From Echinometra lucunter (Eukaryota; Echinodermata; Echinoidea; Camarodonta; Echinometridae), in assembly GCA_029962745.1 (NCBI GenBank), contig CM057154.1:23309776-23373775 (forward strand): a DNA stretch of 64,000 bases, given 5' to 3'. The notes beneath the pieces are model-generated. The model searched no databases. It was not told where the DNA came from and saw only the letters and a list, made by a program, of their open reading frames with translations. The stretch's first letter is position 1; each line of letters begins with the position of its first letter. This document shows, piece by piece, positions 48,925 to 61,128 of the stretch. Position numbers and translations under genes: made by a program.

Positions 48925-50052
48925 CAGTGGCGTACCGTGGGTCAACTCATTGGGGGGGGGGGGGGGGCACTGAGCATAGCCGTACACAGAATTTTTTCCG
49001 GGGGGGGGGGCAAGGTGCAAGGTGCAAGGTGCGTAAAATTTTCTAAGAAATACAAAATCGGGGGAGCGAAGCGACCGAGCTGGTCATGAGGGCGCTTTCC
49101 CATTTTTAAAATTGAAATTGAAGGATCTGGTACACACTTTTGGTGGATTTTTTGACAATTTTCAGTAAAAAAAAATGTTAAGTATTCAAAATTTCGGGGG
49201 GGGGGGGGGCGACTCCCTGTGCGGGTATGTGTGGTTATTTCTATCATGCTAACAATAACGACAGTAATCTCGAACCAAGGTGTCTTTAGGGACGTGAAGC
49301 ATTTTAAAATTCTGGGAAAATAATGCAACTTGCTAGATATACCACCATGTTTTTAAATTTTGCGAGCGAGCGAGCCGAAAGCTTACAACTTTATTTGCAA
49401 TAAAAGACATGTTATTTTATTATAAAAATACACTATCGGACCAGGGGGGTCTATATGATATTTCAATTAAATATCTAGTCACCTGGCTGCCAATGACTCT
49501 AACCATTACGAGCGAGCGAAGCGAGCGAGGAAGCATACACTTACCCGATGCCCACCCCCCTCCCACACACACAAAATATAGATAATACCGTATACATGTA
49601 TGGATTCGTCAGCGAAATACATTAGATGTTTTTATGTAATTTTCTGAACCTCCTCGCTGACCCATTATTATGATGCTGAAATATGATTGCGGTGCCCGAA
49701 ATCCTTTTGTTTCTAGCTTTTCCAAGCGGGAGTATGGAGCTAGCGAACGAGCAGATGTGTTTTTGTGTGTGTGTGTGTGTCTAGGCCATCTACTGAAAAG
49801 GCCCTTTTTAGGTAAACTTCTTGGAGTGAAATCCTGATGTGGTTATTACTAACATTCTATGAGTGGAACAATAGCAGCCTATAACATCAGATTGAGACAC
49901 AAGATGCAAACCGATTCCTTTCATAAGAATAATAATCAGCATCGGCATTGATTAAGTCACTTAAATGCCAGCGAACGAAGCGAGGGAGTGCTCCCGATTT
50001 ACCATTTTCCTTTTCCTTGTTTCCCCCTTTCTTGTCTCTTTCCTTCTCCTTT

Positions 50053-50100
<48 letters not shown>

Positions 50101-50129
50101 CCCCCCCCCCCCCCGTAGTTACGCCACTG
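48925..50129. mobile_element. Non-autonomous hAT element, CAGTGGCGTA ends
   Basis: Left end CAGTGGCGTACC and right end TTACGCCACTG are inverted. The element is flanked by a perfect 8-bp repeat ATCATCAT (48917-48924, 50130-50137). The 1205-bp interior has poly-G blocks, AGCGAGCGAAGCGAGCGAG words, a GT run at 49763 and a CT tract at 50058-50096. It may contain nested insertions. No transposase. Confidence 0.85.
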
Positions 50130-50917
50130 ATCATCATTATGTTCAATAGTTTGTTCCTTATACTGAAAAAGCATTTGCAAATGTTTCACATTAAACTTCG
50201 AATCATTTGTGCCTGACTAAATTTCTAGACTATATTCCTTTTGAGTTTTCATTGCATGGTTTTGCATCGAATTTGAAGAAGTTAATAGTAAATCACTCAC
50301 CAGAGTGCAATGCCCTTTCATTTCTTCCTGATTAAATGATTGTGTTTTAAGGATTAAAAATGAAACAATTGCAACAAAATAATCTACCGCTTGGTCGGTC
50401 ATTTTGTATTGAGCGGAGGTGGAGGGGGCGGGGGCGAATTCATTGTTTGCCCTGAGTGAAAAAATCCCGAGACATGCCACTGCCATCTTCTGCTGAGATA
50501 AATGCCCTCATTCAGGTAAAGCGATTCAGTGACAGATGGAACATACATATACATGTTTTTTTTTTAAATTATCTTGAATACGAATTTGCGCTTAGATATC
50601 ATTGTATTTTCTTAGTGAAATGTTTACCGCATAGGCAGTACACCTTCAGCTATTTTTCACCTCCTTTTGATACTAATAATATATTGAAAAAATCCTCACA
50701 CTTTAAAGTACTCTGTACTGTATTCAAATTAAATCAATTAATGTTTTGTTGTTGGTGTTGTTGTTTGTCTTGCTTTGTTTTTGCTTTTGTTTTGTTTTTG
50801 TAAATGCCACACACGATCACCACAGATAAAACTCAGAGTGGATTTATAGAGATAAAACTGGTATAGCGCCATCTCAGGCAAAAATTGAATTTTTAGGGGA
50901 TCCACCTAATCAGTGTT

Positions 50918-51058
50918 ATGGCGGTGTGCAGAAGAATTCTGAATCCAACAACAATGCTCCGTAACGTATCCAGATCCAGAATGTTTGCTGAAAGGTTGAA
51001 TGGTTTGGTTGTAACAATACGGAATCATGGTAGTGATTCTACCAGCTTAAATTCAAAG
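50918..51058 (+). CDS. GATC: GATC exon 1: start and mitochondrial presequence
   Basis: The exon has 47 codons ending AAG|GTAAGG. Residues 1-30 are basic and hydroxylated ([20 protein letters not shown]), fitting an import signal. It is supported by phase 0 continuity with exon 2. Another Met at codon 13 is possible. Confidence 0.85.
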
Positions 51059-54000
51059 GTAAGGCAGGCCGAAGGAGAAATTTCACATTCTTTGCAGGCT
51101 TGCACATGCAGCCATTCTAAGCAACTGCATGCAGGTCTAACGTAGACGAGTAACTTAGCCCCAGGCTAGTAGTATAACCATGATAACGTTATAGATCTAG
51201 ATCTAGTGCAATAATTTTCAAGTTCGAATTCGACGGCTCAGCGCGGCGGAGCTAGCTCCGTTTGCCTTCGGCTTGCCTTCAGTGAGAAGGGATATTCAAT
51301 TTTTAGTGAACAATGTTTTTAGGGATATTTTAACATGATCAGGGTGATGATTTGATGTTCCATTGAGCTTTATGCCGGGGGGAAGGGGGGGGGGGGTCAC
51401 TTCCATTGAAGAGTGGACAGCATCCACGAGACAAAAAATGCAGAAAAAGGGTATTTTTTCAGGGGTAGGCGCGGAACGCGAATAGAGTGTCAAAACGCCA
51501 AAAATTGAAAAAAAGCCCCCTAAATCACGATAATCTAAAACGCAAAAAGGGTATGTAATTTGCACTGACTGCAGGACAGACTGTAACAAGACCCGTGCCA
51601 CGGAAAATCCTATAACGCCTGTGTAAAACATAATGAGACAGTGAATTATCTCGAGATAAAAACAGCTTCAAACTTTCAATGGACCCCACTATCACTCTCA
51701 AGGAATGAAAATAGGAATATCCTCGTTTAGGGCATAGGGTGTGCAAATCTGGGACATCTGCACAAAATCCGTGTTTAGGGTGTCCTAGCGGCCTGCCCTT
51801 GAATCCTCGTTTAGGGTGCTTTTTGAAGGACGATTCTCGCGGATGCTGTCCACTCTTCAATGGAAGTCTGTGTAAAACATAATGAGACAGTGAATTATCT
51901 CGAGATAAAAATGGCTCCAAACTTTCAATGGAAAGTTTGGAGCCGTTTAGGGTGTCCTAGTGGCCTGCCCTTGAATCCTCGTTTAGGGTGCTTTTTGAAG
52001 GACGATTCTCGTGGATGCTGTCTGCTCTTCAATGGAAGTGACCCCCTCCCCCCCTCCCCCCCCCTCCCCCCCCGGGCTTTATGATCACCGTTGTGCTTTG
52101 TTCAGCCTTTTATTATTATTTTTATTAAAAATATTAGAAGATTCATTGATTGCAAAGAAAAAAAAAACATAAAAATCATGATTAACTTGTTTATTGTTAC
52201 ATTATATTTGATTAGAGGACAGTTTACATAATATACAGCTTACTGCATGTCTAGATTCTAGGCCTCTGATTGGTGAAATCTGCAGGTGTGAAATCACTAC
52301 TGACTGTCATGCAATAACAGTTAGGTCTATAGCAAAAAATACTGACCATGCACAGACACAGTTCTCCTTGCAGTCATATAGTGGAATTTTCATTTGAAAT
52401 GCCAATAAAAACCAAAAAAAGTGGTTATTTTTTGTGTGTGGGGGTCTGCTCGGGTGAATAAGGGTGTGTGTGTGTGTGTGTGTATACTTAAGTATGAGTT
52501 CACACAAGAAATTTCAGCAAAAAAGTCGATCATCCCCCCCCCCCCCCCCCCCCACTCAAAACGGATTTACGACGGTATATCAAAGTACAAAATCATTTGG
52601 ATGCAAGGAGGGTTTATTTGGTTAACTTCAAGACCTGTGCAACTTTTGCCAGACCTATAAACTTTTTGTCAGTTTTTTTGTAATCAGTGGCAAGATAATG
52701 TACGCTGAGCTGCACTACATGATTTTTTTAATTTTTTATCCTGCTATGTTTGCAATATATAGGAAGGGTAAAGTCTAAAGATTCGCTATAATTTTCATGT
52801 GACAGCCATGTGTATGATGAACAGTAAGCAAAGTACTATTAAAAGGGATTTCTATGCATCTCTCTGGTTAATTCCTTGACCTGTATTTTTTGTCATTAGT
52901 CATGGGATACAGGTTGATTTCCTGGCTGTAGTAGAAATCAAACTAAACTCAAATTAACCTTTGGTATTCTTTGTCTGCAGATTCCTGTGCAACCACAATG
53001 GAAGGATACCAAAAGGAAAACCGATAAGGTAAAGTATATTAGACCCACTCATCTAGTCATGAAGTCAAAAGACTACATTTCCACCTTGTATATGAGCTTC
53101 ATTTACGTAAGTCCAAGTAACTTTCAAGTAAATCGGTGTAGCAAATAAAAAAGTTATTGCAAATTCAAGGTAAGATTAGTTTAAGCATTTATCTCATACA
53201 TGTTTGCTAAAACTTAGGAAGAGGTTCTTAATACGTCATCACCTGACTTTAATAGTTTTTTTTTTTTTAAAGGATCATTAAATGAAAAGAAATGTATACT
53301 GTAAATTCATCACCATCTCTCCCCACCCACCTCAAAAAATAAATGTATGCAAGTGAACTCAACGTTAACTCTAATGTTTTACTTCAGTGTTTTCACATTT
53401 TATGCATATTATTTCCTCGTACAATTATGCTGTTTTATGTAATGAGTGAAATTGGGAATATTTAATCTTGCTTTATGACAGGATAAAACGACATGAAGTG
53501 TTCTCTGTGTGTAATGCATTTAGTCCAGTACTCGTTAGTCGTAACTTGGGTTTACCTTCATCTAAAATGCAATGTCATTGTATGAAATTGATATATTTTG
53601 TGTCAGCAGAAATTTGTAAAGCTGAGCATGGAACCCTAAGCAAATGAAATGTAGGGTTTTAAGGTGATTGGTTCACTTTCAAGATTTTTTTTTCATGTTT
53701 AGGTCAAGGTAGATCCCCAAACCATTGAGAACCTAGAGAGGTTAGCACTCGTCAACTTCAGCAGTGCAGCTGGTGTTGAGAGGCTGGAACATGCTATTAC
53801 TCTAGCAGAACAACTTGATGATGTAGATACTACTGGAGTAGAACCCATGGCATCTGTTTTAGAAGACAGGTATGGACAATGCTTCTGTCACCCTTTCAGC
53901 CTGTCTACACACAATTCTTGTAAAATAATGCCAGTCAGGAAAAGGGATAAATTTCTCTTAATTTAGATCTCATGATTGTTAGGTTCAGTTTGTAGTGAAA

Positions 54001-55803
54001 CTCAAGGACTTTTATGGGTTCTGTGATTAATTTTTGCAATTTGCAATTGATCCAAAGTTTGATTTTGATGCAAGATATTGTTTGCACCTGAAATTACTTC
54101 TGTAATTGTGATTTGTGATGCCAACATTTTTAGGCATTTTTGTGTGCAATACAAATAGAATGCTTATCAATCTAACTTTATGAAAATGGATTTCTTTTTT
54201 GCTTTTTGCTTAAACCCATCAAGTTCTAAGCGCTAAACAACTCTTACTGGAGTCTAGGGAAAATTTGTGTTATACCCAAATCATGTAGTATCCAGTAGCT
54301 TAAAACCCACAGGGTTGTATGTTTTTATATGTACACTGTATATATTTTTTAAAGCAATACAGAAAATATCAATGACAATTTATTAACAAGTAATGAATAT
54401 AATGAAGAAAAACAAAGAAATATACAAGTGACAGAAGAACTGTTCAACATTTAACTATCTTAACCCATTCGTGACAGGAATTATTTTAAAGCCGGATTTA
54501 ATCAGCTTTTATTCTTCAAATTGGCAACACCAACATTTTTTCTTTTAATGCTCCATTTTTTCTTATTAAATGTCATGTATCTGAAAAAAATATAAATTGA
54601 CAGAAAGTATGATGAGAAGTCAAAAAGTTGCCAATTTGCAGGGAAATACTGTGATTTTAAACTTTCCATCACATTGCCAATTTAAGGATTTTAATGCTTA
54701 TTTGAAAATTTTTCAGCATCAAACAACAAATATTGATGCAACCAAAATGGGCACAGTACGTGTAGAATATTTTGCTCTTTCTGCTCATGTATTTGGTATG
54801 ATTTTTAAGGCTCTGCATCAAAAGTTATTAGACCAAACCACATAATGTGGACCCTCTGTCACAAATGGGTTAATGAATAATGACCTTACCCAAATGTAAT
54901 ATACAAATGTATGTGGAACCTTCAAATGTACCAGTTAGAAATGCAAAAAATATAATGATAGGCTTTAAGGATGATTAGACCAAATGCAAATCTTTTGAAG
55001 TCGTATATATTTTGTTAAATGATGTTCATCTTTTATTTTTATTTTTTCTAGAGAGTTGTACTTGAGAGATGATACTGTAACAGAAGGCTACTGTGCAGAG
55101 GAGATACTTGCGAATGCTGTCAAGACTTGCGAAGGATATTTTGTTGCTCCTCCTGGTGAGCTTTTATCCATTCCTGACATGATTGTGATTTTGCAGTTTA
55201 AACAACATAAGCAGGTTCTCTGGACACATAGGCCCCAAAAATTTATGTCTGGACACCCCCCCCCCCCCCTAAAGTGAATATTTTTAATACTGGGCTTAAT
55301 ACTACAGAACCCAGAATTTCAGTCAGGACCCCTACCAAAAAATGATAGTATAGAGCACTGGTATATACTTTACACACTGTTGTAGCAATTTCAGGGGAGT
55401 CTCCAGTTGTTGGTGGGCAAAGTTCAATGGGGGGGGGGGGGGATGGTTAATGCAAAATAGATCTTTCATGGTAACTTCATAATGACATTACCTACCCTGA
55501 GTGGGGTCCCCATTTTTACAATTGTCCATGGGCATCCAGAATGAGGAAAGGCCGGGGGGGGGGGGAAGGGAGGGGGTGGTAACCCAAAATATTGAGCTTT
55601 CTATGCCCAGTAATATCAAGTGTATTGAAGGAAATGACTGTCTTGGTAACATTTTGAATACTGCAAAAAAAACCCATCTAACTTCTCTTTCATGAACTCC
55701 TGACCATCACACCTAAATTCTCTCTTGTACCCTAGGGAACATCCCACTTTCTGCTAAATCTACTCAACAAGATTCAGACAAACTCAGCAAAGAGGACAGA
55801 TGA
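50918..55803 (+). CDS. GATC: Glutamyl-tRNA(Gln) amidotransferase subunit C, mitochondrial (5 exons, 175 aa)
   Basis: Exons 50918-51058, 52981-53028, 53703-53869, 55052-55155 and 55736-55803 join in consistent phases to 176 codons. The first exon is rich in Arg, Ser and Thr and poor in acids, as expected for a mitochondrial targeting peptide. The core has the GatC signatures [28 protein letters not shown] and [20 protein letters not shown]. Family knowledge: GatC bridges GatA and GatB in the GatCAB complex, which converts mischarged Glu-tRNA(Gln) to Gln-tRNA(Gln) in mitochondria. Intron 1 carries a composite repeat and intron 3 a piggyBac-type element. Confidence 0.94.
51366..52082. mobile_element. 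Composite inverted-ended repeat in GATC intron 1
   Basis: The left end (AGCTTTATGCCGGGGGG, a G run, GTCACTTCCATTGAAGAG) is inverted at the right end (CTCTTCAATGGAAGTGAC, a C run, CCCGGGCTTTAT). Internally, a block with TGTGTAAAACATAATGAGAC occurs at 51602 and 51869, and a GTTTAGGGTGTCCTAG block at 51773 and 51945. The element has grown by internal tandem duplication. Confidence 0.7.
52384..52580. repeat. Diverged relative of the 209-538 hAT element
   Basis: It shares ACCAAAAAAAGTGGTTATTT, TATACTTAAG, a C run and GGATTTACG in the same order as 390-535. A GT microsatellite at 52464-52481 and a long C run at 52533-52553 distort it. The left end is missing. Confidence 0.6.
52981..53028 (+). CDS. 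GATC: GATC exon 2
   Basis: The exon has 16 codons ([16 protein letters not shown]) between TTGTCTGCAG and AAG|GTAAAG, phase 0. Short basic linker leading to the GatC core. Confidence 0.88.
53703..53869 (+). CDS. GATC: GATC exon 3: GatC core
   Basis: The exon lies between CATGTTTAG and GACAG|GTATGG and has 167 bases. It encodes [20 protein letters not shown] and [20 protein letters not shown], the most conserved part of the GatC family. Confidence 0.95.
54464..54869. mobile_element. piggyBac-like MITE at a TTAA site, copy 2
   Basis: TTAA flanks lie at 54460-54463 and 54870-54873, and both ends read CCCATTYGTGACAG inward. The body matches 22838-23175 in reverse orientation, with extra sequence near 54713-54840. 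The 82-residue open frame inside is incidental. Confidence 0.8.
55052..55155 (+). CDS. GATC: GATC exon 4
   Basis: The exon lies between TTTTCTAG and CCTG|GTGAGC. It encodes [20 protein letters not shown] and [11 protein letters not shown], matching the GatC motif ending YFVAPPGN. Confidence 0.95.
55240..55600. repeat. G/C-run-rich repeat region in GATC intron 4
   Basis: C run at 55256-55269 and G runs at 55430-55441 and 55554-55575, with TTTTTACAATTG words, resemble the interiors of the hAT elements. Ends could not be defined. Confidence 0.4.
55736..55803 (+). CDS. GATC: GATC exon 5: C-terminus
   Basis: The acceptor TGTACCCTAG restores the split Gly codon, and the exon reads [20 protein letters not shown] then R and TGA. 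The PPGNIPL junction is typical of GatC. The tail is variable in the family. Confidence 0.88.
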
Positions 55804-57451
55804 CAGAAGACATGGTCTGAAATTGAACTTAATATTTGAATGGACTATAATACAGCTATAACAAGTTGAATTGAATTGAATTGAATTGAATTGAATTGAT
55901 CAGGTTTATTAAAAATCAACAAAACAAAGCAGCCGTGAGGCTGATACAGTTTGCTTTACAGAGTCACATATCACAAGGTAAAATCAACATTAAAAATAAT
56001 ACGTGATAAAAAAGCATGGAGCTACATACTAATTCAGGTATACAGCAATTATACATGTATGTGAAAATCAACAGTTGAAAAATTAGCAATTGTAGACGAT
56101 AATTCATATCTAAGGAAAACGTGAGAGCCAAAATGAGGAATAATTTTATTATTAATATATGTTTAATTAAAGTAATGTAGTTTGGATGATATCATGAAGT
56201 TGAAAAACAGAAAGTTCAATCAGATCTTCATTCCGGATTATCAGTGAAATGAAATAATAGGAAAGATCAAACCAACGGTCATGGAAAAAATGAAGATAGA
56301 GAGAGAGAGAGAGAGAGAGGGGGGGGAGACAGAGAGAGACAGAGAGTTGTAGTAGGGAACAGTAGAGTAATATAGGAATACAACATTAGAGAGGCTATGT
56401 CTTCTAAGCAAGTAACAATGAAATAAAAATTATTTTGGCTCATCTAGGCTAAGAATGAAATGGATATAAATAGATTGTAATTGCAATATTGAAATTGTCT
56501 TTAGGATTGCAAATACAAAAGTTGTGGTAGATGGCTGATTTGATATTTTGTTCAAGAGAGATACTAGCTTTATTTTTTTCAGAGATACAGGTTTAGGATT
56601 GCTGTATGGTTTAAGGTTAGTGTGGTGTTTTATCAGGGGTTGAGGTTAAATTATTCAACTAATGTATGATATTACCAGCAAAGCATGTGCCACACGGTTG
56701 GTAAAGAAGATTGTTTGAACATCATTCATGGATTTTACCTGTAGCTCAGAAAGGAAGTATTTGTTTCTGCATGCATGTCAGCATTCTGAGGACTGGGTCA
56801 TTTAGGATTATTGCCTTTAATATCACAGGGCACTTATTTTAAACTCAGGATCAATGCTCTGCCACAAAGCCATCATGCATCATAGTGTGTGTGCTCCTAG
56901 TATATTTGGAAAACAATGACATTTACTCATTATGCAAATAGCTTTTATGTTTTGTTGTTGTTGTTTTTTCTCATGTTATCCATAACACTCCATAATATGT
57001 TCAATATTTAATTTTAATTGCAAATTACAACCAGTTATAAAAGTGCTTCCTCCCCATAAAGTCTACCTGTTTGGTGATGTAGATGCAGTACATGCAGTAG
57101 TATTTCAAGTGATACTTGTATATTCAGAAATATGTCCATTAGCTTTTTTTGTAACTTAAAATTTTTGTGAACACATTACTGACCATAAGGTTCATTTGCC
57201 TGCAATGATGCACCAACATATTACCTCCCCCCCCAAACACCAGAATAGGCAAAAAGTGGAAATGTTAACATTTTACCTAAATCTGAACAATGTTGTGACA
57301 GTAAAACATCTTTGCAATGTTTCATAATCTTTGTTAGCAAGAACAAAATACATGTATGATAAATGCAATAAGCTACTGATATTAAATTTGAAAAGCTGAG
57401 TGCAGTCATTCCTTTCAAGTTTCATGAAATGGGACCTTTACTTTTAGTCAT
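55804..57451. other. Intergenic sequence between GATC and the Ly6-like gene
   Basis: It holds a (TTGAA)n tract at 55867-55898 and an AG tract at 56297-56320. The 3' UTRs of the two convergent genes must meet here, but I could not place either polyA site. Confidence 0.5.
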
Positions 57452-57676
57452 CTAATCAGGACCATGGTGTAGTAGGTATGTGTACAGAAGGAGAGCAAGA
57501 AGGTTGAATATCACAGTGGCCAGGGATATGTGAACATCACAGAGTGTTGCAGCGTTACACAGATCTTCAATACAGCAGTGTGTACAAAGCTCCGTGACGC
57601 AAACATCCGTCAGGCATCCATTGCGATGAGTTGATGTCAGACATCCTCTGCTTACAAACTCTGAGTGGACTGATTT
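57452..57676 (-). CDS. Ly6-like gene exon 6: end of LU domain and GPI tail
   Basis: The acceptor CTCTACAG follows an AG-rich tract on the plus strand, so a (CT)n run forms its polypyrimidine tract. The exon carries the last LU cysteines, the diagnostic CCIEDLCN, then ISLATVIFNLLALLLYTYLL and a TAG stop. The Asn in LCN is the conserved end of the three-finger fold, and the small residues after it (NAA) suit GPI attachment. Confidence 0.85.
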   Translation of the reverse strand, partial: KSVHSEFVSRGCLTSTHRNGCLTDVCVTELCTHCCIEDLCNAATLCDVHISLATVIFNLLALLLYTYLLHHGPD

Positions 57677-60600
57677 CTGTAGAGTTTAGTTATAAAGAGA
57701 GAGAGAGAGAGAGAGAAAGAGAAAGATAGAGAGAGAGAGATGGGGCAGGGGAGAGAAAAAGGTTGGCACTATGAAATGATAGTATTGAACATTCTCAACA
57801 TAATCATTTTAACAACACGATTATGTGTTAAGTAAATAATAACAACATAATCATGCATTAAATAAAAGAAACAATTAACTACAATATTCTAACCAACCAG
57901 GGAAATGTGTGTTGTGTGTAAGGGGGGGGGGGGGGGTAGTGGTGGAGTGCAAATCAAAATCAAAGACTGTTTTAGAACACAGATTTTGTTTTTAAAAAAT
58001 AGTGATGCCACTGTTTAATAAACCAACTCAAAAGGAGATGCCTAAGAAGGGATCTTAATGTTTTTTTACATTCTAGTAAAAAAAAAATTCTCCCATAGTT
58101 AATAAAAGTTTGATCATCATTGATATCAAAACATTACCATCATATCACCACATCATCATCTTGCTATCTTAATATCATCATCATCAACATCATCTTCATC
58201 GTCATCAATTTCATCATCGTCATTATTATTATTATTATTATCATCATCATCATCTTTATCATCATCATCACCATCATCATCACCATCAGCATTATTATCA
58301 TTATCGTCATCACCATCGTCACATCATCAGCAGCATTTCACCGATTACCTGACACCCATCGTGACACTGGACCTCCTTCACGCTGTCACTGCTAGGATCA
58401 AAACCATCCCCACAGACGCCCCTTGGATCACTCCGACACTCGTAGCAGGATTTACTCCTCATCACGGCATCATTATCTTGAGAAGATGTATCACCATGGC
58501 AACAAGAAGCATTCCTCTTAGCTGTATTATCATAATCAGTGTTAGATGGAGTGTTATCAGAAGTATCCAACCAGGTTGCAGGGATATCGAAAGGATACTG
58601 GGTCAGATTATCTGACGTCTGTATGAACAAGAGAAAGATTAAGAAATGCTTTGCCAGTTGAATGTAAATATGGTACAGGGTTGGGGCGAAATAAGAGGGG
58701 ACCGAGTTTCCAATGATTCTGAAAGTCTAGAAAGCAAATGGACCTTATATTTCTTGAAACGTCTCATCTCTATTACCTTCATAGAATGAGATTGGCATTT
58801 CCTTTGAGCAGTGGCGGCACCAAGGGGGGGGGCATTAGCCCCCCCCCCCCCCACTCAGAAGCTTTGCCCCCCCAGTTGCCCCCCCCCAGAAATTTTGAGG
58901 ACTGAAAAGAAAAATTATACAGTAATTTGTAAATAAGTAGATGTTGTCATAAGCATCATATTCAAGCTGTGAAGTGCTCTAAAATACCATTTTCTGCTCT
59001 TCAAAACTTCGATTGAAAACCAAAAAAATGGTTATTTTTGGCTCACTCGCTTCGCTCGTTCGTCATATTTTAAAATTTCTTTTCTAAAATGCAATTAAAA
59101 ACAAGAAAAGTAGCCATTTTTGGCTCGCTTGCTTCGCTCGCTCATCATATTTCAGAATATTTATTCAAAAATGCGATTAAAAACCAAAAAAGCGGTTATT
59201 TTTTGTTCGCTCACTTCATAAGCATCATATTCAAGCTGTGAAGTGCTCGAAAATACCATTTTCCGCGCTTCAAAACTTCGATCGAAAACCAAAAAAGTGG
59301 TTATTTTTGGCTCGCTCGTCATATTTTAAAATTTCTTTTCTAAAATGCGATTAAAAAAAAAAAACGGTTATTTTTTGTTAACTTGCTTCGCTCGCTCGCA
59401 AAATTGATATTAAAATATGTGTAAGAGGAAAAAAAAAATAGTCCACTAACCCTAACCCTAACCCACTCCTCAAAGTGGATTTACGCTGGCAACTAAAACT
59501 CGCGCTTCACGCTGATTTTTCCATACACGCAAAAAAAAAATTGACTGCCCCTGCCCCCCAACATTTTCTTTTGCCCTCCATTTGCCCCCCCCCCCCCCCC
59601 CCCCCCACTTTAACAATCCTGGTGCCGCCACTGCCTTTGAGGAAAGAATATAAATGACAATATTTTGTCAGCTAAGATACGGATAATTCACTTTTGCGGG
59701 TGGGACGTATCATAAAGTGTGCTTGTTATGAGAGTGCTATACTGACAACTTAACGGTCACTTAAAGTTTAATTAACAGTCACTCTAAGTAATCAATTGAT
59801 CAGTTTTGGATGGAATAGTGGAAAGTAGGCTTGTATCGCACGGGAGATGTTTGTACTCCTGAAGCTATGAAAAATCATAGCCCTCATCACTAAGCATGAA
59901 TGATGGAAAGAAGAAACTTTGAATACAAGAGAAGTTTGAATGAATTTTACAAAGTAGTTCTTAATCATTAGATCGAAGCTATGTGTACCCACCTGTGTCA
60001 CTTCGTCATCAGTATCAACCGTCACTTCATCACCCTTATCATCCTGGCTAAAGTCATTATACCAATCCACAAATCGGCAACCATTTCGAGTGTCTGGCAT
60101 GATGGAATCAAGTTAAAAACCTTTAAAAGTTACCAACATCTAGATAGTAATATGCTTTTCAAGACATATTTTTAAAAATCTTTTGAAATGATGTAACAAA
60201 TTTCATATTACCCCGAAGAAATCCAAAATGTTTAGAGGATGTAAGCATTGTGTGATATTATTATTACAGCAGTGGCGTAATGAGCATTTTTTTTTAAGGG
60301 GGCAGAAAAAAATGTTACAAGAAAGTGAGGAAAAAAGCCCGGGAAACCATGTAATTTTAGCAACATTTGTAAATCACTTGTGTCGAATTAGAAATAAACC
60401 ATGTTTGAATTTCATTTATTATTATTATTTTTTTTTTTTTTGGGGGGGGGGGGCAACTGCCTCCCAGCCCCCCCCCCACATCAGTACGCTATTGCATCAA
60501 AGTAATTATAAATTTGTAAAATAAAACACCCCAAAATTAAAAGAAGAGATCAGATGAGTATATAGAATAGGATGATACCTGACTCAGGGGATGAACCACA

Positions 60601-60837
60601 TGGATACCACGTCATACATTTTTGTTCCAAGTCCTCGTATAATTCTGTGTCCCAGTAGCAACCGCTTGACGATAAGTCAGAGACGGTCAAGTACATGCTG
60701 TCGAGTGATATCATTCCCGCATACATCACGTTATTCACCTTGGACAAATTAGGGAAATGCGAGAAAGTGTGGATGCAGATGAGGTATATGACCTTAAAAT
60801 ATACTGGTAAAAAATAGATAATAATCATAAAAACTAT

Positions 60838-60900
<63 letters not shown>

Positions 60901-61061
60901 CACTACTACCACTACTACCACTACTACCACTACTACCACTACCACCACTACCACCACTACTACCACTACCACCACTACCACCACTACCACCACTACCACC
61001 ACTACCACCACTACCACTACTACTACCACTACTACTACCACTACTACTGCTACCACTACTA

Positions 61062-61128
<67 letters not shown>

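Noticed and set aside
45957..50918. Shared bidirectional promoter for CUX1 and GATC
   Set aside because: The starts are about 5 kb apart with microsatellites and a hAT-type element between them.
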